A DNA stretch of 64,000 nt from positions 62,001 to 126,000 of the forward strand of contig PPXM03000007.1 of the NCBI GenBank assembly GCA_003707065.3. The letters are read 5' to 3'. Positions 10,603 through 21,197 of the stretch are shown piece after piece. The number at the start of each line of letters is the position of its first letter. Position 1 is the first letter of the stretch. Position numbers and translations under genes: made by a program. This DNA comes from Trigonopsis variabilis (taxonomy: Eukaryota; Ascomycota; Trigonopsidomycetes; Trigonopsidales; Trigonopsidaceae). The notes under the pieces are model-generated. The model was not told the origin of the DNA. It did not search any database and saw only the letters and a program-made list of their open reading frames with translations.

Positions 10603-11844
10603 GATTTCTCGACAGTAGACAAGGCTGGGAGGAAAGCTTGCTAACGTAGGAAAAGTAAACAAGTCTCGTTGCCGAGGAAACCAACATCGCTCTGTAACGG
10701 TTGGCAATCTTCTCTACGCGATCAGTAGTACGTATATTCTCACTCATTTTAGTTATAAAAAAAAGTTTGAAAGCTAGAATTAGAAGCTAGGAATTCTTTG
10801 CTTGGCAAATGAAACTAGCTAATATAAAGTATGGTTCTTATTAAAATGGAGGGAGCAAGGAAGTAGTTTTTATCCTGTATACTGTGACAATATGTCGCTG
10901 CGTGTTTATTGCTAGGATTAGCAAAAACTAGTGAATCAAGTATCAACAAAGTCTGACCGCGGAAGAGTGCTTCTTGAGAGAGACATCCTAAGTACAACAG
11001 TTTCAGCGATAAGCAAGGTTCCAGCGAGCAAAGAAAGAGCTTAAGCTGCCAAACGTGCTAATATTCAAAATTTTCTGCATTAGCCTTAGTATTCGACAGG
11101 ATATGAGTCCAGTCTCGCGACACGGAAAATGAAGATGATGATAACTACAGAGAGCGATCTAGAAACCTCAACGGACAAAACAAACTAAAACTCGGAAAGG
11201 GAGACGGTCAAGAGAGGCCGTGGGCGCAGCAATTGAATTAAAACCATGGTTCCATTTCGATGCTATTACAGGTGCTTTTAGTAATCGTTTCTTCTCTTCA
11301 AGTTCCCTAGCGTAGGTATGGAAGCCTCAATAAAATCAAAAGGGGGGTTCGAACATCAGAATTAATCATAGGCGCAGTAGTAAATACACCATCTGTGTAG
11401 CTGAGAAAAAGCTTCCGTACCCACAAAGTCGCATTAAGTAATCCTGCTTTGATAGGATAGCAGCGCCGATACAAGTCAGCGTATCCTGATTGCGGAGAAA
11501 AAATATGGATTCCTCGACATGTTTCAGCTCGCCTACAATTTCCCAGTAAGATGTTCTGCGAAGTAAGATACTCCTTGGCAAGTTAAACCTGGACGTGACC
11601 CGTTAGACTATTAAAAGCGGCTGGAGCCGCCAGGTGGGTGGCGCGCCATTTGGGCGTCAGGGTCCAGTGGCGAATGTCATGGCAACCATTGTCTAGCCGA
11701 GTTGTGATTGGCTGGAACCGGGAAAAGTAAACTTTTCAAGCCACTGTAACATTGATCTTATCTTGGGCCTCCCAGTCGGCGGCTCAACATCCTCCGCCAC
11801 ATATACCAAGCGGCTCACTAGTAGAAGTTAGGTTTAGACTCGTG
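10603..11844. promoter_or_regulatory. Divergent intergenic region, Cdc11 gene / zinc-finger gene
   Basis: 1.24 kb with no supportable gene; short minus-strand frames inside lack domains. A GC-rich block at 11620-11720 includes GGCGCGCC (11640-11647) and an inverted CCAAT box (GATTGGCTGG, about 11706), which probably belong to the promoter of the plus-strand gene. Confidence 0.5.
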
Positions 11845-13549
11845 ATGTCTCGGACTCGACAATCTCCCTCTCAGCAGAACGTGGATTATTCTTCTTCTCA
11901 CGATGTTTCGGTTGGATCGCGAGGTCAACATCCTCAAACCCAAGGGAAAAAATCTTACAACAGAGAGGAAGACCCTGAACGGATGGAGAAATATCGGGGT
12001 GCCATTGCTCTTCTTGATCTTATAGAGAAAGGGAGACCCGAACAAGGCTCTCGTCAGGTACGTTGTTTTTAGATTGTTTTGTTCACGTTTTCATTCCTCG
12101 CACTTGTGTTTCTGGCTCGTTGACGATGTAAAGGGGGGCAACTACGGGCAACGTTATTCGAGTCTTATTCCTACAGCTATCCTTTTTTTTTATCTTATTT
12201 ACATTCAAACGCAGATCAATCTAGCTCTGTGTTGCTGCTTGTTATTCGTTTATTCCGTTGATGTTGATGAGTCGCAGGGTTGCCTCGTTGACGGTTTAGA
12301 AAGGGATCAGGTGCAACTAGGAAGGAGACAGATTTGTGTCGTTGCTGATCACTTTATGAACCGCGCTAACGTGTAGGTTGGTGACCAAATGGATGTTCCT
12401 CTTTCTCAAGGGCCCCAATTTCCTGATGATGGAAGCAATACGGAACAAAATAGAGCAGAATCTCATCTCGGTAAATCAAGTACACCGAACTCGGTGATGA
12501 ATGATACCCGGGTGACCGATAATATGTTTCTTAAACCGAACCAGAACTCTAACCAGCCTCCTCCTTCTATATCAAAAATAGTAAATAATGGGATTTTTGG
12601 TGATCATCCTCAGCAAGGGTTTGGACAGCGTTTCGCTCAGATGCCTCTCGGTTATGGCCAGCAGCCTCAAATGAGACAAGTGCAGATGCAAGGGCAAAAC
12701 CAGCTCCCGATGCAAGGACACGCTTCTCAGAACCATGGAGACCAACAATTGAGCCAGTCAAGTCAAGCTAGTCAACATAACCAGCAATTCTATCCGGGCC
12801 TTCATTCGCAAATGCAGGGTACATCTCAGATTATGCAGTCTTACCAATCCCCTTACTATCCTCAATATTCTCCCTTATATGACCAACATTACTTTTATGG
12901 CCAACCAGGAGGTCTTTTGGTCCCTGGTCAACCTCATCCAGGACAGGCCACTCCATCTCACTCCTCCACGCCCCAATCTAATGTTCAGTTCATGCTCCAA
13001 CAAGGAAAGCCCGAGCTATCAGACCCTAACCATCTTGACCTAGGACCTAACTCTCATGAGTCTCCCCAAAATTCAAATGGCGTCTCTTTGCGTCAACCAC
13101 CGACTGATATGACGGCTTCTTCTGTCAGGCCTTATAAATGTACCTATCAAGGCTGCAAGTGGGCCTTCTCTCGGCACTCTGATCAGCGCCGTCACATGCG
13201 CTCACATTTCAAGCCGACATTCCAATGCCCTTACTGGAAATCTGATCCTACGTGCCATCGAAACGGCGGTTCATTCAACCGTCTCGATGTCTTGAAACGT
13301 CACTTGCGCCTCGTGCACTTTGTGCAGCTACGAGACTCCGAATCAGGCTGGTGCCGAGTCTGTCAGCAGATGTTCCAATCATCCCGTGAGTTTGTGGATC
13401 ACTGCGAAAAATGTGCTGAAAGGGTCCGCCCTACTGAATGGAGGGTTCCAAATGAAGGAAATCCAAACAAGGGTCACCCTGTTGCGGACTTGGCTCCTAC
13501 CAGCGGCCATCCTGCCTTTCATCCAATAACAGCCAAACCTACCAAATAA
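11845..13549 (+). CDS. C2H2 zinc-finger transcription factor, Stp1/Stp2-like
   Basis: Two exons, 11845-12057 and 12377-13549 (461 residues), are joined by a 319-nt intron, by far the longest here, ending GCTAACGTGTAG. Residues about 90-320 are Gln/Pro/Ser/His-rich, like an activation region. The zinc-finger block (about 324-432) has a classical C-x4-C-x12-H-x3-H finger, then CPYWKSDPTCHRNGGSFNRL ending in a K-R-H-L-x3-H-x-type helix, then a third Cys-Cys-His-Cys element (CRVCQQMF to HCEKC). The second and third elements match the layout of budding-yeast Stp1/Stp2, which activate amino-acid permease genes. I do not see the Stp1 N-terminal processing motifs clearly, so signalling by proteolysis is unproven. 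ATG 11845 is the first in frame. Confidence 0.6.
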
Positions 13550-13887
13550 ACAAAACGAGAGAAATTTTTGTAAATGAATGTATTATGGATTGATGGGGAT
13601 TGCGGAAAAAGGTCTGTACTCATATAGCTAAATGGCTTTGGATCTATTTATTTATGCTCAACTGAGCTCTGCGTCATTGGCAGATCATGTCACTCATGCC
13701 CATTAGGCTCTAGCACTAATCTTTCCCATATATGCAACCCGAATCACTGATTTCACGTAATCACGTGATACAAGAGGCCCCTGACACTGCATTCTACCTG
13801 CGAAGGCACGCCTAAAACCCGCGACCACCCCGCATATCTTTCTGTTGGCGCGTCGCTTTTCCTCGAACATCTGTAGGTAATATTTGC
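13550..13887. promoter_or_regulatory. Upstream region of RSR1 with palindromic E-box
   Basis: 338 bp between tandem genes. It contains the 10-bp palindrome ATCACGTGAT at 13760-13769, about 120 bp before the RSR1 start codon. This is the core expected for basic helix-loop-helix factors such as Cbf1. Nothing else was recognised. Confidence 0.5.
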
Positions 13888-14669
13888 ATGGCTCCTGCAG
13901 AATTCCGTCTCGTTGTCCTTGGTGCAGGAGGTGTCGGGAAGTCAGCGCTTACTGGTATGATAAGTCCAGTGGTTTGGAAACTGATCTCAGTCCGGTTTAT
14001 CAAGAGAGAATTCGTTCCGTCCTACGACCCAACAATTGAAGATTCTTATAATTATGACCTTGATATCGACGATGAAGCCTGTTCGCTACAAATCCTTGAT
14101 ACTGCCGGCCAAGAGCAGTTTACTGCGATGAGGGAGCTATACATCAAAAATGGTGAGTGGCAACATTATCACAGAACTAAGTCAGGAGGGGATGGATTTC
14201 TGCTTGTCTTTAGCTTAACAGACGCGTCGAGTCTAGCGGAAACAGCCGAGATACGCCAGCAAATAGTGTCTGTCTTGGAGACCGAAGATGCTCCAATCGT
14301 CCTAGTAGGGAATAAAAGCGATCTTGCTGCGAGGCAAGTATCGTTTAATGATGCAGCTCTTCTTGCTCGGAAATGGAGTGTGCCTTATTATGAAGTCAGT
14401 AGGATCATGAAAACTTAGGCTTACCTTAGACCTCGGCGCTAATGGGAATTAATGTATCCGAAGTATTTATTGCTCTTATTCGGCGCATAAAGAATGATAA
14501 CAAGATCGCACGCAATGATCCTCCCTTGGTCAACGGTCGGAGAGTCTCCCAATTTCAACCAAATGAGTCTCTTCAACCGCCAGAGAAATCGAAAGAGGAG
14601 GTCGAGGCTAAGGTTACAAAAAAGAAAAGAAAGAAGAGGAAGATAAATTTTGGATGTACGATATCATAG
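13888..14669 (+). CDS. RSR1: Ras-family GTPase of the Rsr1/Bud1 (Rap-like) type
   Basis: Four exons: 13888-13954, 13991-14152, 14189-14394 and 14430-14669 (224 residues); introns of 36, 36 and 35 nt. GTPase boxes: GAGGVGKSALT, effector loop YDPTIEDSY, DTAGQEQFTAMRELYIKNG, VGNKSDL and ETSAL. A lysine-rich tail (KKKRKKRK) ends in the prenylation box CTIS, close to the CTIL of S. cerevisiae Rsr1, so it is expected to be farnesylated or geranylgeranylated and membrane-bound, directing polarity. It has Gln at the Ras Q61 position, where Rap proteins often have Thr. Intron 2 has a tandem CAGGAG acceptor; ending at 14188 gives the family-length NGDGF loop, ending at 14185 adds one Gly. A Ras1 identity is the main alternative. 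Confidence 0.8.
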
Positions 14670-14742
14670 GTGGACAATTGGTGCATTATCAATTGTTACG
14701 GCTAGTCGCGAATTACATGAAAAATACTCGTTCTTCTCTTTT

Positions 14743-16362
14743 CTACATTCGCCATATTCCGAAACCGCGCTCTTCCCGAGCCCGACGTCCTCCAAGAGAA
14801 GCATCAAGGGCAAGACCAAGGACATGTCTTGTTTGTTCGGGTTGAATAATGCCATCATCCCACAGTCGCGCACTGCCATAAACCGACTCGCTTTCCTTTT
14901 CAATGCGCTCCTTTAAGCCAGAGGTCGAGGATGATCCTACCTGCTTCATGACTGACGAAAGCTGGTCAGGACCCATCACGGCGGTCCTAGAGTTGGGCCA
15001 TGCCCAAAGGAACCGTGGGCCATAGGCTCTTCCGCACATTCCATAATTACCAGCACCATAACTGCCTCCGATAAGAACGGTGAATTTCTCAACACCAGCT
15101 CCAACGACCGCATTGACTAGCTTTGCACCATTCTTAGCAATACCTCCCCGCTCAGCTTGGGAGCCGACCATGAAACCGCTGATATTTTGAAGGAAGACAA
15201 GAGGCACATCACGTTGTTTGCATAGTTCAATGAAATGAGCGCCCTTCAAGGCAGATTCTGAGAATAAGGGTCCTTGATTAGCAAGGATACCGACTGGCTG
15301 GCCATAGATGGAAGCAAAACCAGTAACTAATGTAGTTCCATATAATTTCTTGAACTCATGGAACCGACTGCCGTCCACTAAACGAGCAATGATCTGTTTA
15401 ACATCGTAACCGACACGGAGATTGGTTCCAACGATGCCACCGATTTCGGAGGCATCGTATAAGGGCTCATCAGCAGGGGCTGAAGGAGCAAGACGGGAAG
15501 AAGGGTAATTGAGTGAAGCAACTGACTGTCTCAGGATGGCAATACCTTCCTCTTCGGAATCGGCCATATGGTCGACCACTCCCGATGTGCTGGCATGCAT
15601 AAGACCACCGCCGAGATCTTCCTGGGAAACCACCTCGCCTGTAGCAGCCTGGACAAGAGGAGGACCGGCCAGGAAGATATGACCACCTCCCCGAACGATG
15701 ATGGTCTCGTCGGACATTGCAGGAACATAGGCACCTCCAGCAGTACAAGGTCCGAGTACCAAGGACAACTGAGGGATTCCAGCGCCAGACATGGTGGACT
15801 GCATATAAAAGATTCTGCCGAAATGCATATCGGAGGGGAAGACATCAGCTTGATGGAGTAGATTAGCTCCACCAGAGTCGGCGAGATAAAGGCACGGTAA
15901 CTTATTTTGTAAGGCAATTTCTTGGGCCCTCAAGTGTTTCCGGACTGTAATTGGATAATATACTCCACCCTTCACCGTAGGGTCATTAGCGACAATCATA
16001 CATCGGGTTCCAGAGACGCTACCGATACCAGTGATAATTCCACCCCCTGGAACGTCCTCTGGGTACATTTCATAACCAGCCAAAGACGACAACTCCAGGA
16101 ATCCGGTTCCTGGGTCAATCAAGGCACTGATCCGTTCCCTTGGTAGTAACTTGCCTCGTTGTTTATGCTTTACTCTTGCCTTTTCGCTTCCTCCCAGAGC
16201 TGCCTTACTTTGGAGAGCCGAGATTTTCCCAGCCAAGGCTCCAAACTCGGCTTTCTTGGAGATAAATGACGGATCAGATGCATCGACTGTGTTGCGGAGA
16301 ACCGTCAAGGGAGCATCCAAAGTGGACAATCGTCTAGTAAACACTCGTGTCAGTCTATACAT
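14743..16362 (-). CDS. mccB: Methylcrotonyl-CoA carboxylase beta subunit (mitochondrial)
   Basis: Carboxyltransferase half of 3-methylcrotonyl-CoA carboxylase, the biotin enzyme of leucine degradation. The intronless product of 539 residues starts with an arginine-rich, acid-free leader ([13 protein letters not shown]) typical of matrix targeting. Family marks include [63 protein letters not shown] with PAMSDE, and the C-terminal-half carboxyltransferase segments [19 protein letters not shown] and [18 protein letters not shown]. It lies head to head with isovaleryl-CoA dehydrogenase, the enzyme producing its substrate. The biotin-bearing alpha subunit is not in this window. Confidence 0.95.
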   Translation of the reverse strand: MYRLTRVFTRRLSTLDAPLTVLRNTVDASDPSFISKKAEFGALAGKISALQSKAALGGSEKARVKHKQRGKLLPRERISALIDPGTGFLELSSLAGYEMYPEDVPGGGIITGIGSVSGTRCMIVANDPTVKGGVYYPITVRKHLRAQEIALQNKLPCLYLADSGGANLLHQADVFPSDMHFGRIFYMQSTMSGAGIPQLSLVLGPCTAGGAYVPAMSDETIIVRGGGHIFLAGPPLVQAATGEVVSQEDLGGGLMHASTSGVVDHMADSEEEGIAILRQSVASLNYPSSRLAPSAPADEPLYDASEIGGIVGTNLRVGYDVKQIIARLVDGSRFHEFKKLYGTTLVTGFASIYGQPVGILANQGPLFSESALKGAHFIELCKQRDVPLVFLQNISGFMVGSQAERGGIAKNGAKLVNAVVGAGVEKFTVLIGGSYGAGNYGMCGRAYGPRFLWAWPNSRTAVMGPDQLSSVMKQVGSSSTSGLKERIEKESESVYGSARLWDDGIIQPEQTRHVLGLALDASLGGRRAREERGFGIWRM

Positions 16363-16863
16363 TGGTTCCAGTAAGTCCTCGGGCCCGGGATCGTCGAACT
16401 TTTATGAGTGGAGGAGACTATTGCGGGGGTCCCAATCTTAACTTGATGCCTGTAGCATTTTTGTGGGGTTACGGCCCTTGGTCGGAGTTGTCGATACCGT
16501 CGCTATCAGCTCGGCCACTCTAGTTAGGCCCCATTACCAGCGTTGTTGCTAGCCGGGCAATCGACGGATAGTATTAGGGCATTCTAATCACGGTTCCTAG
16601 CGCGCGTTTCTTCGTCTCGCAGCGTTATAATGAGACAATCTTTTATTTTTACGCTTTAAACTCCTTCTTTAGTGCGAGTTTTAGTTAGATTCTTTCTTCA
16701 CCGAACCCAGTCCGGCCGGGTTGGATTTGACAGGTCTGATGCCCCGCAGTTCTCCACAGAAAAGAAAACCGTGTCCCCGCCGTGTGGTTGGGAGGGGGCC
16801 GCAACCATCAAAAAATATAAAGGAGCCCGGGGCAGCAAAAATATTGACGAATTCTTTTCTAAA
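16363..16863. promoter_or_regulatory. Shared bidirectional promoter of the leucine-catabolic MCC-beta / IVD pair
   Basis: 501 bp separate the two start codons. The region is CGG/CCG-rich and holds two perfect palindromes, CGGGCCCG (16380-16387) and CCGGCCGG (16712-16719). Such sites are the kind bound by Zn2Cys6 factors; the second resembles a Leu3 site (CCGG-N2-CCGG) without the 2-bp spacer. Function is inferred from position only. Confidence 0.5.
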
Positions 16864-18078
16864 ATGCTTCGATCTGCCCGTACTAAACTTCCGATTTTTC
16901 GACCCCGATTGACTCGCTTAGCTACATTCTCTCATTCTGAAGTTGAGGAGCTTCGAGTTGCCGTTCAAGATTTCTGCCGAGTCGAGATTCCGCGAGAGAA
17001 AGCGTTTGAGACTGATTCAAAAAATGCTTTTCCTAACGAGCTTTGGAAGAAAATGGGAGATGCCGGATTTCTAGGTGTCACTGCCCCAGAAGAGTACGGT
17101 GGTTTGAAGGCCGGATACTATGCTCATTGTGTTGTTCTAGAAGAGATCTCACGAGCGAGTGCATCGATTGGTTTGTCTTATGCTGCGCATTCTCAGTTGT
17201 GTGTGAATCAACTGACGTTGAATGCAAATAAGGATCAACAAGCAAAGTATCTCCCTGGGCTTATTTCTGGTGACAAGATCGGCGCTTTGGCCATGAGTGA
17301 GCCAAACGCAGGCTCTGATGTTGTTAGCATGAAGACAAATGCTGTACGGTCCCCTGATAATAAAGGTTGGATCATTAATGGAAGTAAGATGTGGATCACC
17401 AATGGTCCGGATGCAGACTACATTGTTGTCTATGCCAAGACGGATCCTTCTGCTGGTTCAAAAGGAATTACTGCTTTTATTGTTGAGAAAACCATGAAAG
17501 GATTCTCCTGTACCAGGAAGCTCGATAAGCTTGGTATGCGAGGTTCCAATACTGGAGAATTAGTGTTTGAAGATGTCTATGTTCCCGACGAGAACGTCTT
17601 GGGCGAAGTCGGAAAAGGCGTATACGTTCTCATGAAAGGTCTTGACTACGAACGGTTGGTCTTGGCTGCCGGACCAATTGGAATTATGCAAGCTGCGCTC
17701 GATGAAGCCATTCCCTATGTCCATACTAGGAAACAATTTGGTCAACCTGTCGGCCATTTCCAACTTCTCCAAGGAAAAATGGCTGACATGTATACAAAGT
17801 TTGCTGCCAGCAAAGCTTATCTTTATCAAACTGCTCAACAAGCCGATCTAGGAAATGCCGATACAAAGGACTGTGCCGGTGTCATTCTCTATGCTGCTGA
17901 GCGTGCCACTGAGGTTGCCCTTGACGCCATCCAATGCTTGGGTGGAATGGGTTATGTAAATGAAACTGTCCCTGGACGGTTACTTCGAGACGCCAAACTC
18001 TATGAAATTGGAGCTGGTACATCCGAGGTCAGGCGGATGGTCATTGGAAGAGCATTCAACAAACAATTCCGCGACTAA
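16864..18078 (+). CDS. ivdA: Isovaleryl-CoA dehydrogenase (mitochondrial)
   Basis: FAD enzyme oxidising isovaleryl-CoA to 3-methylcrotonyl-CoA in leucine breakdown. 404 residues from ATG 16864; the frame is open further upstream but without an ATG, and this Met begins a basic leader ([19 protein letters not shown]). Acyl-CoA dehydrogenase signatures: [69 protein letters not shown]. The catalytic base is Glu263 in [13 protein letters not shown]; a Glu at this place (rather than near the C-terminus as in most relatives) is diagnostic for IVD. The C-terminal [11 protein letters not shown] and [19 protein letters not shown] segments are intact. No intron. Confidence 0.95.
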   Translation: MLRSARTKLPIFRPRLTRLATFSHSEVEELRVAVQDFCRVEIPREKAFETDSKNAFPNELWKKMGDAGFLGVTAPEEYGGLKAGYYAHCVVLEEISRASASIGLSYAAHSQLCVNQLTLNANKDQQAKYLPGLISGDKIGALAMSEPNAGSDVVSMKTNAVRSPDNKGWIINGSKMWITNGPDADYIVVYAKTDPSAGSKGITAFIVEKTMKGFSCTRKLDKLGMRGSNTGELVFEDVYVPDENVLGEVGKGVYVLMKGLDYERLVLAAGPIGIMQAALDEAIPYVHTRKQFGQPVGHFQLLQGKMADMYTKFAASKAYLYQTAQQADLGNADTKDCAGVILYAAERATEVALDAIQCLGGMGYVNETVPGRLLRDAKLYEIGAGTSEVRRMVIGRAFNKQFRD

Positions 18079-18724
18079 AATGTAATAGATTCTTTAATTG
18101 GAGCCAACGTTTAACCTGATCCGCATCGTACGCAGCTGTGCCCTCTACATTGATATCGACCGGCGACGCCGTGTCCTGCTATCTTGTTCGTCGGATAATC
18201 ATTTATCCGTTTATCTCAACCTCATGTGAACCAAGGGACAATTCGCCTACGATGCTAGCCTGTGCCTTTCGAATCTACCCCTCCAATTCCAGAGATGTTT
18301 ATTTATGAACTACATATCAAACTTTATTTCATGAAAGCGAGTACTTCATGACCACAATTTTCGCATACATTTTGACAATCTCACCGTACTGCTTGACGAG
18401 AGCAGCAGTAGATAGAAACGTGCGAAGCTATGGGTACGAGTTTGTGGACAATGGGCGTATCGAATTAAGATGTGAATAATGCATTCCCTTTTAGGAAATG
18501 TTTCCGCTACTTAGATGAAAAGCCTGTAGAGCGTCGAAAAGGTATAAATAGTTCACCTCTTTCTTATCGAGATAATATTGAACTCTCGTTTGAGTTTATC
18601 GAGGCCTGGTTGATAATCACAACTACAAATAATAGCGGTAACCTTCACGGCTTATCCGAAACCCACGTGACGACTGTATAAGACCATCCATTCATCACAC
18701 CTACGTCAATCTTGATTCAGAACA
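18079..18724. promoter_or_regulatory. Intergenic region upstream of xylitol dehydrogenase
   Basis: 646 bp between tandem genes. CACGTG at 18664-18669 lies 55 bp before the downstream start codon. A short plus frame (18472-18681) has no recognisable feature and is not called. Confidence 0.45.
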
Positions 18725-19864
18725 ATGACCGAGAAAAATGACGTGCGTTGAAGTCTGGAGATCCAAACTGACCTTTTAAGAACCCCAGCTTTATTTTGGC
18801 CAAGCCATTGAACGTTTATTTCGAGAATCGCCCGGTCCCGGAAATCAAAGACCCTCACTCGGTCAAGATTGCTGTCAACGCCACGGGTGTTTGCGGCAGC
18901 GATGTATGTATGATCTGATGGTTTATATTAACTAAAGGTCCACTACTACCAAAAAGGTGCTATTGGTGATTTTATTGTCAAGGCTCCTATGGTTCTTGGA
19001 CACGAATCAGCGGGTGTCGTGGTTGAGACCGGAAGTGCCGTTTCAAGTTTGAAGGTCGGAGACAGAGTCGCAATGGAGCCGGGCATCCCAAGTCGATTAT
19101 CAAATGCATACAAGACTGGCCATTATAATCTCTGTCCCCACATGGCTTTCGCTGCTACTCCTCCCTACGATGGTACTCTTTGCCGGTACTATATCTTACC
19201 CGAGGATTTCTGTGTCAAACTTCCGTCCTCCATGTCATTGGACGAAGGAGCTTTAATGGAACCACTTTCTGTCGCTGTCCACGCTCTCAAGCTCGGCAAT
19301 GTCCAGCCTGGGAATGTCGTCGCCGTCTTTGGTGCTGGACCCGTGGGTCTCTTGTGCTGTGCAGTCGCCAAGGCTTTTGCTTGCTCCAAGATCATCGCCA
19401 TTGACATTTCTGAGAGCCGGGCAAAGTTTGCTCTCGACGTGACCAAAACGGCGACTCATATCTACGTTCCTTCTGCTTCAGACTCGACGCGCGAGACGGC
19501 AGCCAAGATCGTGGAGACCCTTGGAGAAGAGCCTGATGTGGTGATTGATGCTTCCGGTGCTGCTCCTTGTATCCAGGCTGGCATCCACACCGTCCGAGCT
19601 GGGGGCACTTACGTTCAGGTAGGAATGGGCAAATCTGATGTCGAATTTCCGATTGGAGCCGTCTGCGCCAAGGAGCTCAAAGTTCAGGGATGTTTCCGCT
19701 ACGGCCCGGGATGCTACAAGTTGTCGGTTGACCTCACTGGCAGAGGCCTGATAGATGTCAAGCCCTTGATCACGCACCGGCTCAAGTTTGAGGATGCTGC
19801 CAAAGCATTCGAGCTAACCGCCTCGGGACAGGCAATCAAGGTCATAATCGAAGGACCAGAGTAA
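18725..19864 (+). CDS. XYL2: Xylitol dehydrogenase (D-xylulose reductase), NAD+-dependent
   Basis: Oxidises xylitol (and probably sorbitol) to the ketose in pentose use; cytosolic zinc enzyme. Exons 18725-18742, 18781-18903 and 18938-19864 (355 residues), with 38- and 34-nt introns. Catalytic zinc ligands are Cys44 (GVCGSD), His69-Glu70 (GHES) and Glu155 (MEPLSVAVHAL). The Rossmann motif GAGPVG (179-184) and Asp203 (AIDISES) indicate NAD rather than NADP. The structural-zinc lobe reads EPGIPSRLSNAYKTGHYNLC, lacking the four-Cys cluster, as in yeast Xyl2 and sorbitol dehydrogenases. The first exon encodes just six residues. CACGTG boxes sit 55 bp upstream and just past the stop (19879-19884). 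Confidence 0.92.
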
Positions 19865-19965
19865 GTTTCAGACCAGAGCACGTGATACGTACGGTTGAGC
19901 TACTGTATCTACAAGAACCAAGAAGAAATCATGACATCATAAGCACAGAAAAATATAATGTACAC

Positions 19966-21197
19966 CTAAGAACGGTCTGACGACGCCAAGAAAATGGCTG
20001 AATCCACAAGCGTGTTCTCGTATCGCGGTATTCCTCCCAAAACGACGTCCTTATGTCTCAACGCATTTAATAGAATGCTTTCATTGACATGCCAACCATG
20101 TTTAACTATCTGAGCCTCTAGCTCTGTCGCGCTCACCCATCCTTCGTATGGATTCCCCTCCTCTCCGCCTGTCTTCCTCCTCTGTGATCTTGCCTCTTGG
20201 TCCATCCGCTCCCACACTTCAATGACCTGATTGGGGGGAAGCAAGACAAGATGTTCAATCTGAGGAACAAGAAGATTACGGCTAAATCCGTGGGGAAACG
20301 TTCTCCTCAATGCCGCTTGTTTATTGTCCACAAGGTCGTCCAACGTAGAATGCAAAAATTGAGTCACCAAGCGCTCAGCCAATGTCCGTCCTGCATCTGG
20401 AAGCGCTTGCCCAGAAGCAGACTGCAAGCCTTTGCTATGCTGGCTGGACTCTATGGAATTCGATCCCTGATAGCTTTTCGCGCTATCTGACACCGATTCT
20501 GAACTCAGGCTCGGCCGTCGAAAGGAGTCCAGAGAGGGAAGGAGTTGAGAATGGTTCGAAGAAAGGATTATATCTTGAGGAAATTCAGAATTATTGTGTA
20601 ATAAATTCGAGTCGGCAGACGATTCAGGGATTTCGCTTGATAACAATGATTGTCGAATGTCTGACTCTCCATTACCGGCAGCTGCCTTTGCCAATCTTCG
20701 ATTGTACGCACCACTGGATGCCATGGACGTGTAGTCATCCATGGTCGAGACAATCTTACTGGTAGTTTGGTCCAAAAGAATTTGTAAATCTGGGTCGGAC
20801 GACGCGATATCGAGACGGCTCATCGATGAATAAAGATCCACGCAGAGGTCTTTGAAGGAAAGGAGCGCAGATTCTAAAAAGGCTATTCGCCGCTGGAGTT
20901 CTTTAATCGACGCTTCTTTTCGCAGCCGATAATTCCGTTGAGCATCTCTTATTTGCTTTCGTCGACGCTATGATTAGTTGAGGCACTCAGGAGACAAGAA
21001 TATCAATCAACACACAGACACCAATGTAAAAAAGAAGCCACTTGTATCCAGCATATAAGGCGGCTGTGCAGAAAAAAAGAAATAGCAAAAGTACACAAAG
21101 AAGGGAAACGGCGGTTACTCACATCGGCTTTGGAATGAGAGTCTTGCAGACGGGGCCGACCAAGTTTATTGGATTTGGGACTCGACATCTCATCCAT
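19966..21197 (-). CDS. bZIP transcription factor with atypical basic region
   Basis: Two exons, 21197-21123 and 20967-19966 (358 residues), are separated by a 155-nt intron ending CAACTAATCATAG. The bZIP begins right at the splice junction: RRRKQIRDAQRNYRLRKE (about 26-43) followed by a short heptad region (ELQRRIAFLESALLSFKDL). The Asn invariant in most bZIP basic regions is replaced by Ile (QIRDAQR instead of QNRAAQR), while the rest of the Yap/Pap1-type AQRxxRxRKE is kept; related fungal proteins with Ile or Val there are known to me. The remaining roughly 290 residues are a Ser-rich linker and a conserved-looking helical C-terminus with no family I can name. Target genes are unknown. Confidence 0.8.

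Noticed and set aside
11341-11360. GGGGGGTTCGAACATC resembling a tRNA T-loop
   Set aside because: No matching T-stem, anticodon arm or A-box around it.
14186-14188. Longer RSR1 form using the first AG of intron 2 as the main product
   Set aside because: Would insert an extra Gly into a strictly length-conserved Ras loop; kept only as a possible minor isoform.
16672-16863. Upstream extension of the IVD frame
   Set aside because: Starts without ATG; the Met at 16864 begins a normal mitochondrial leader.
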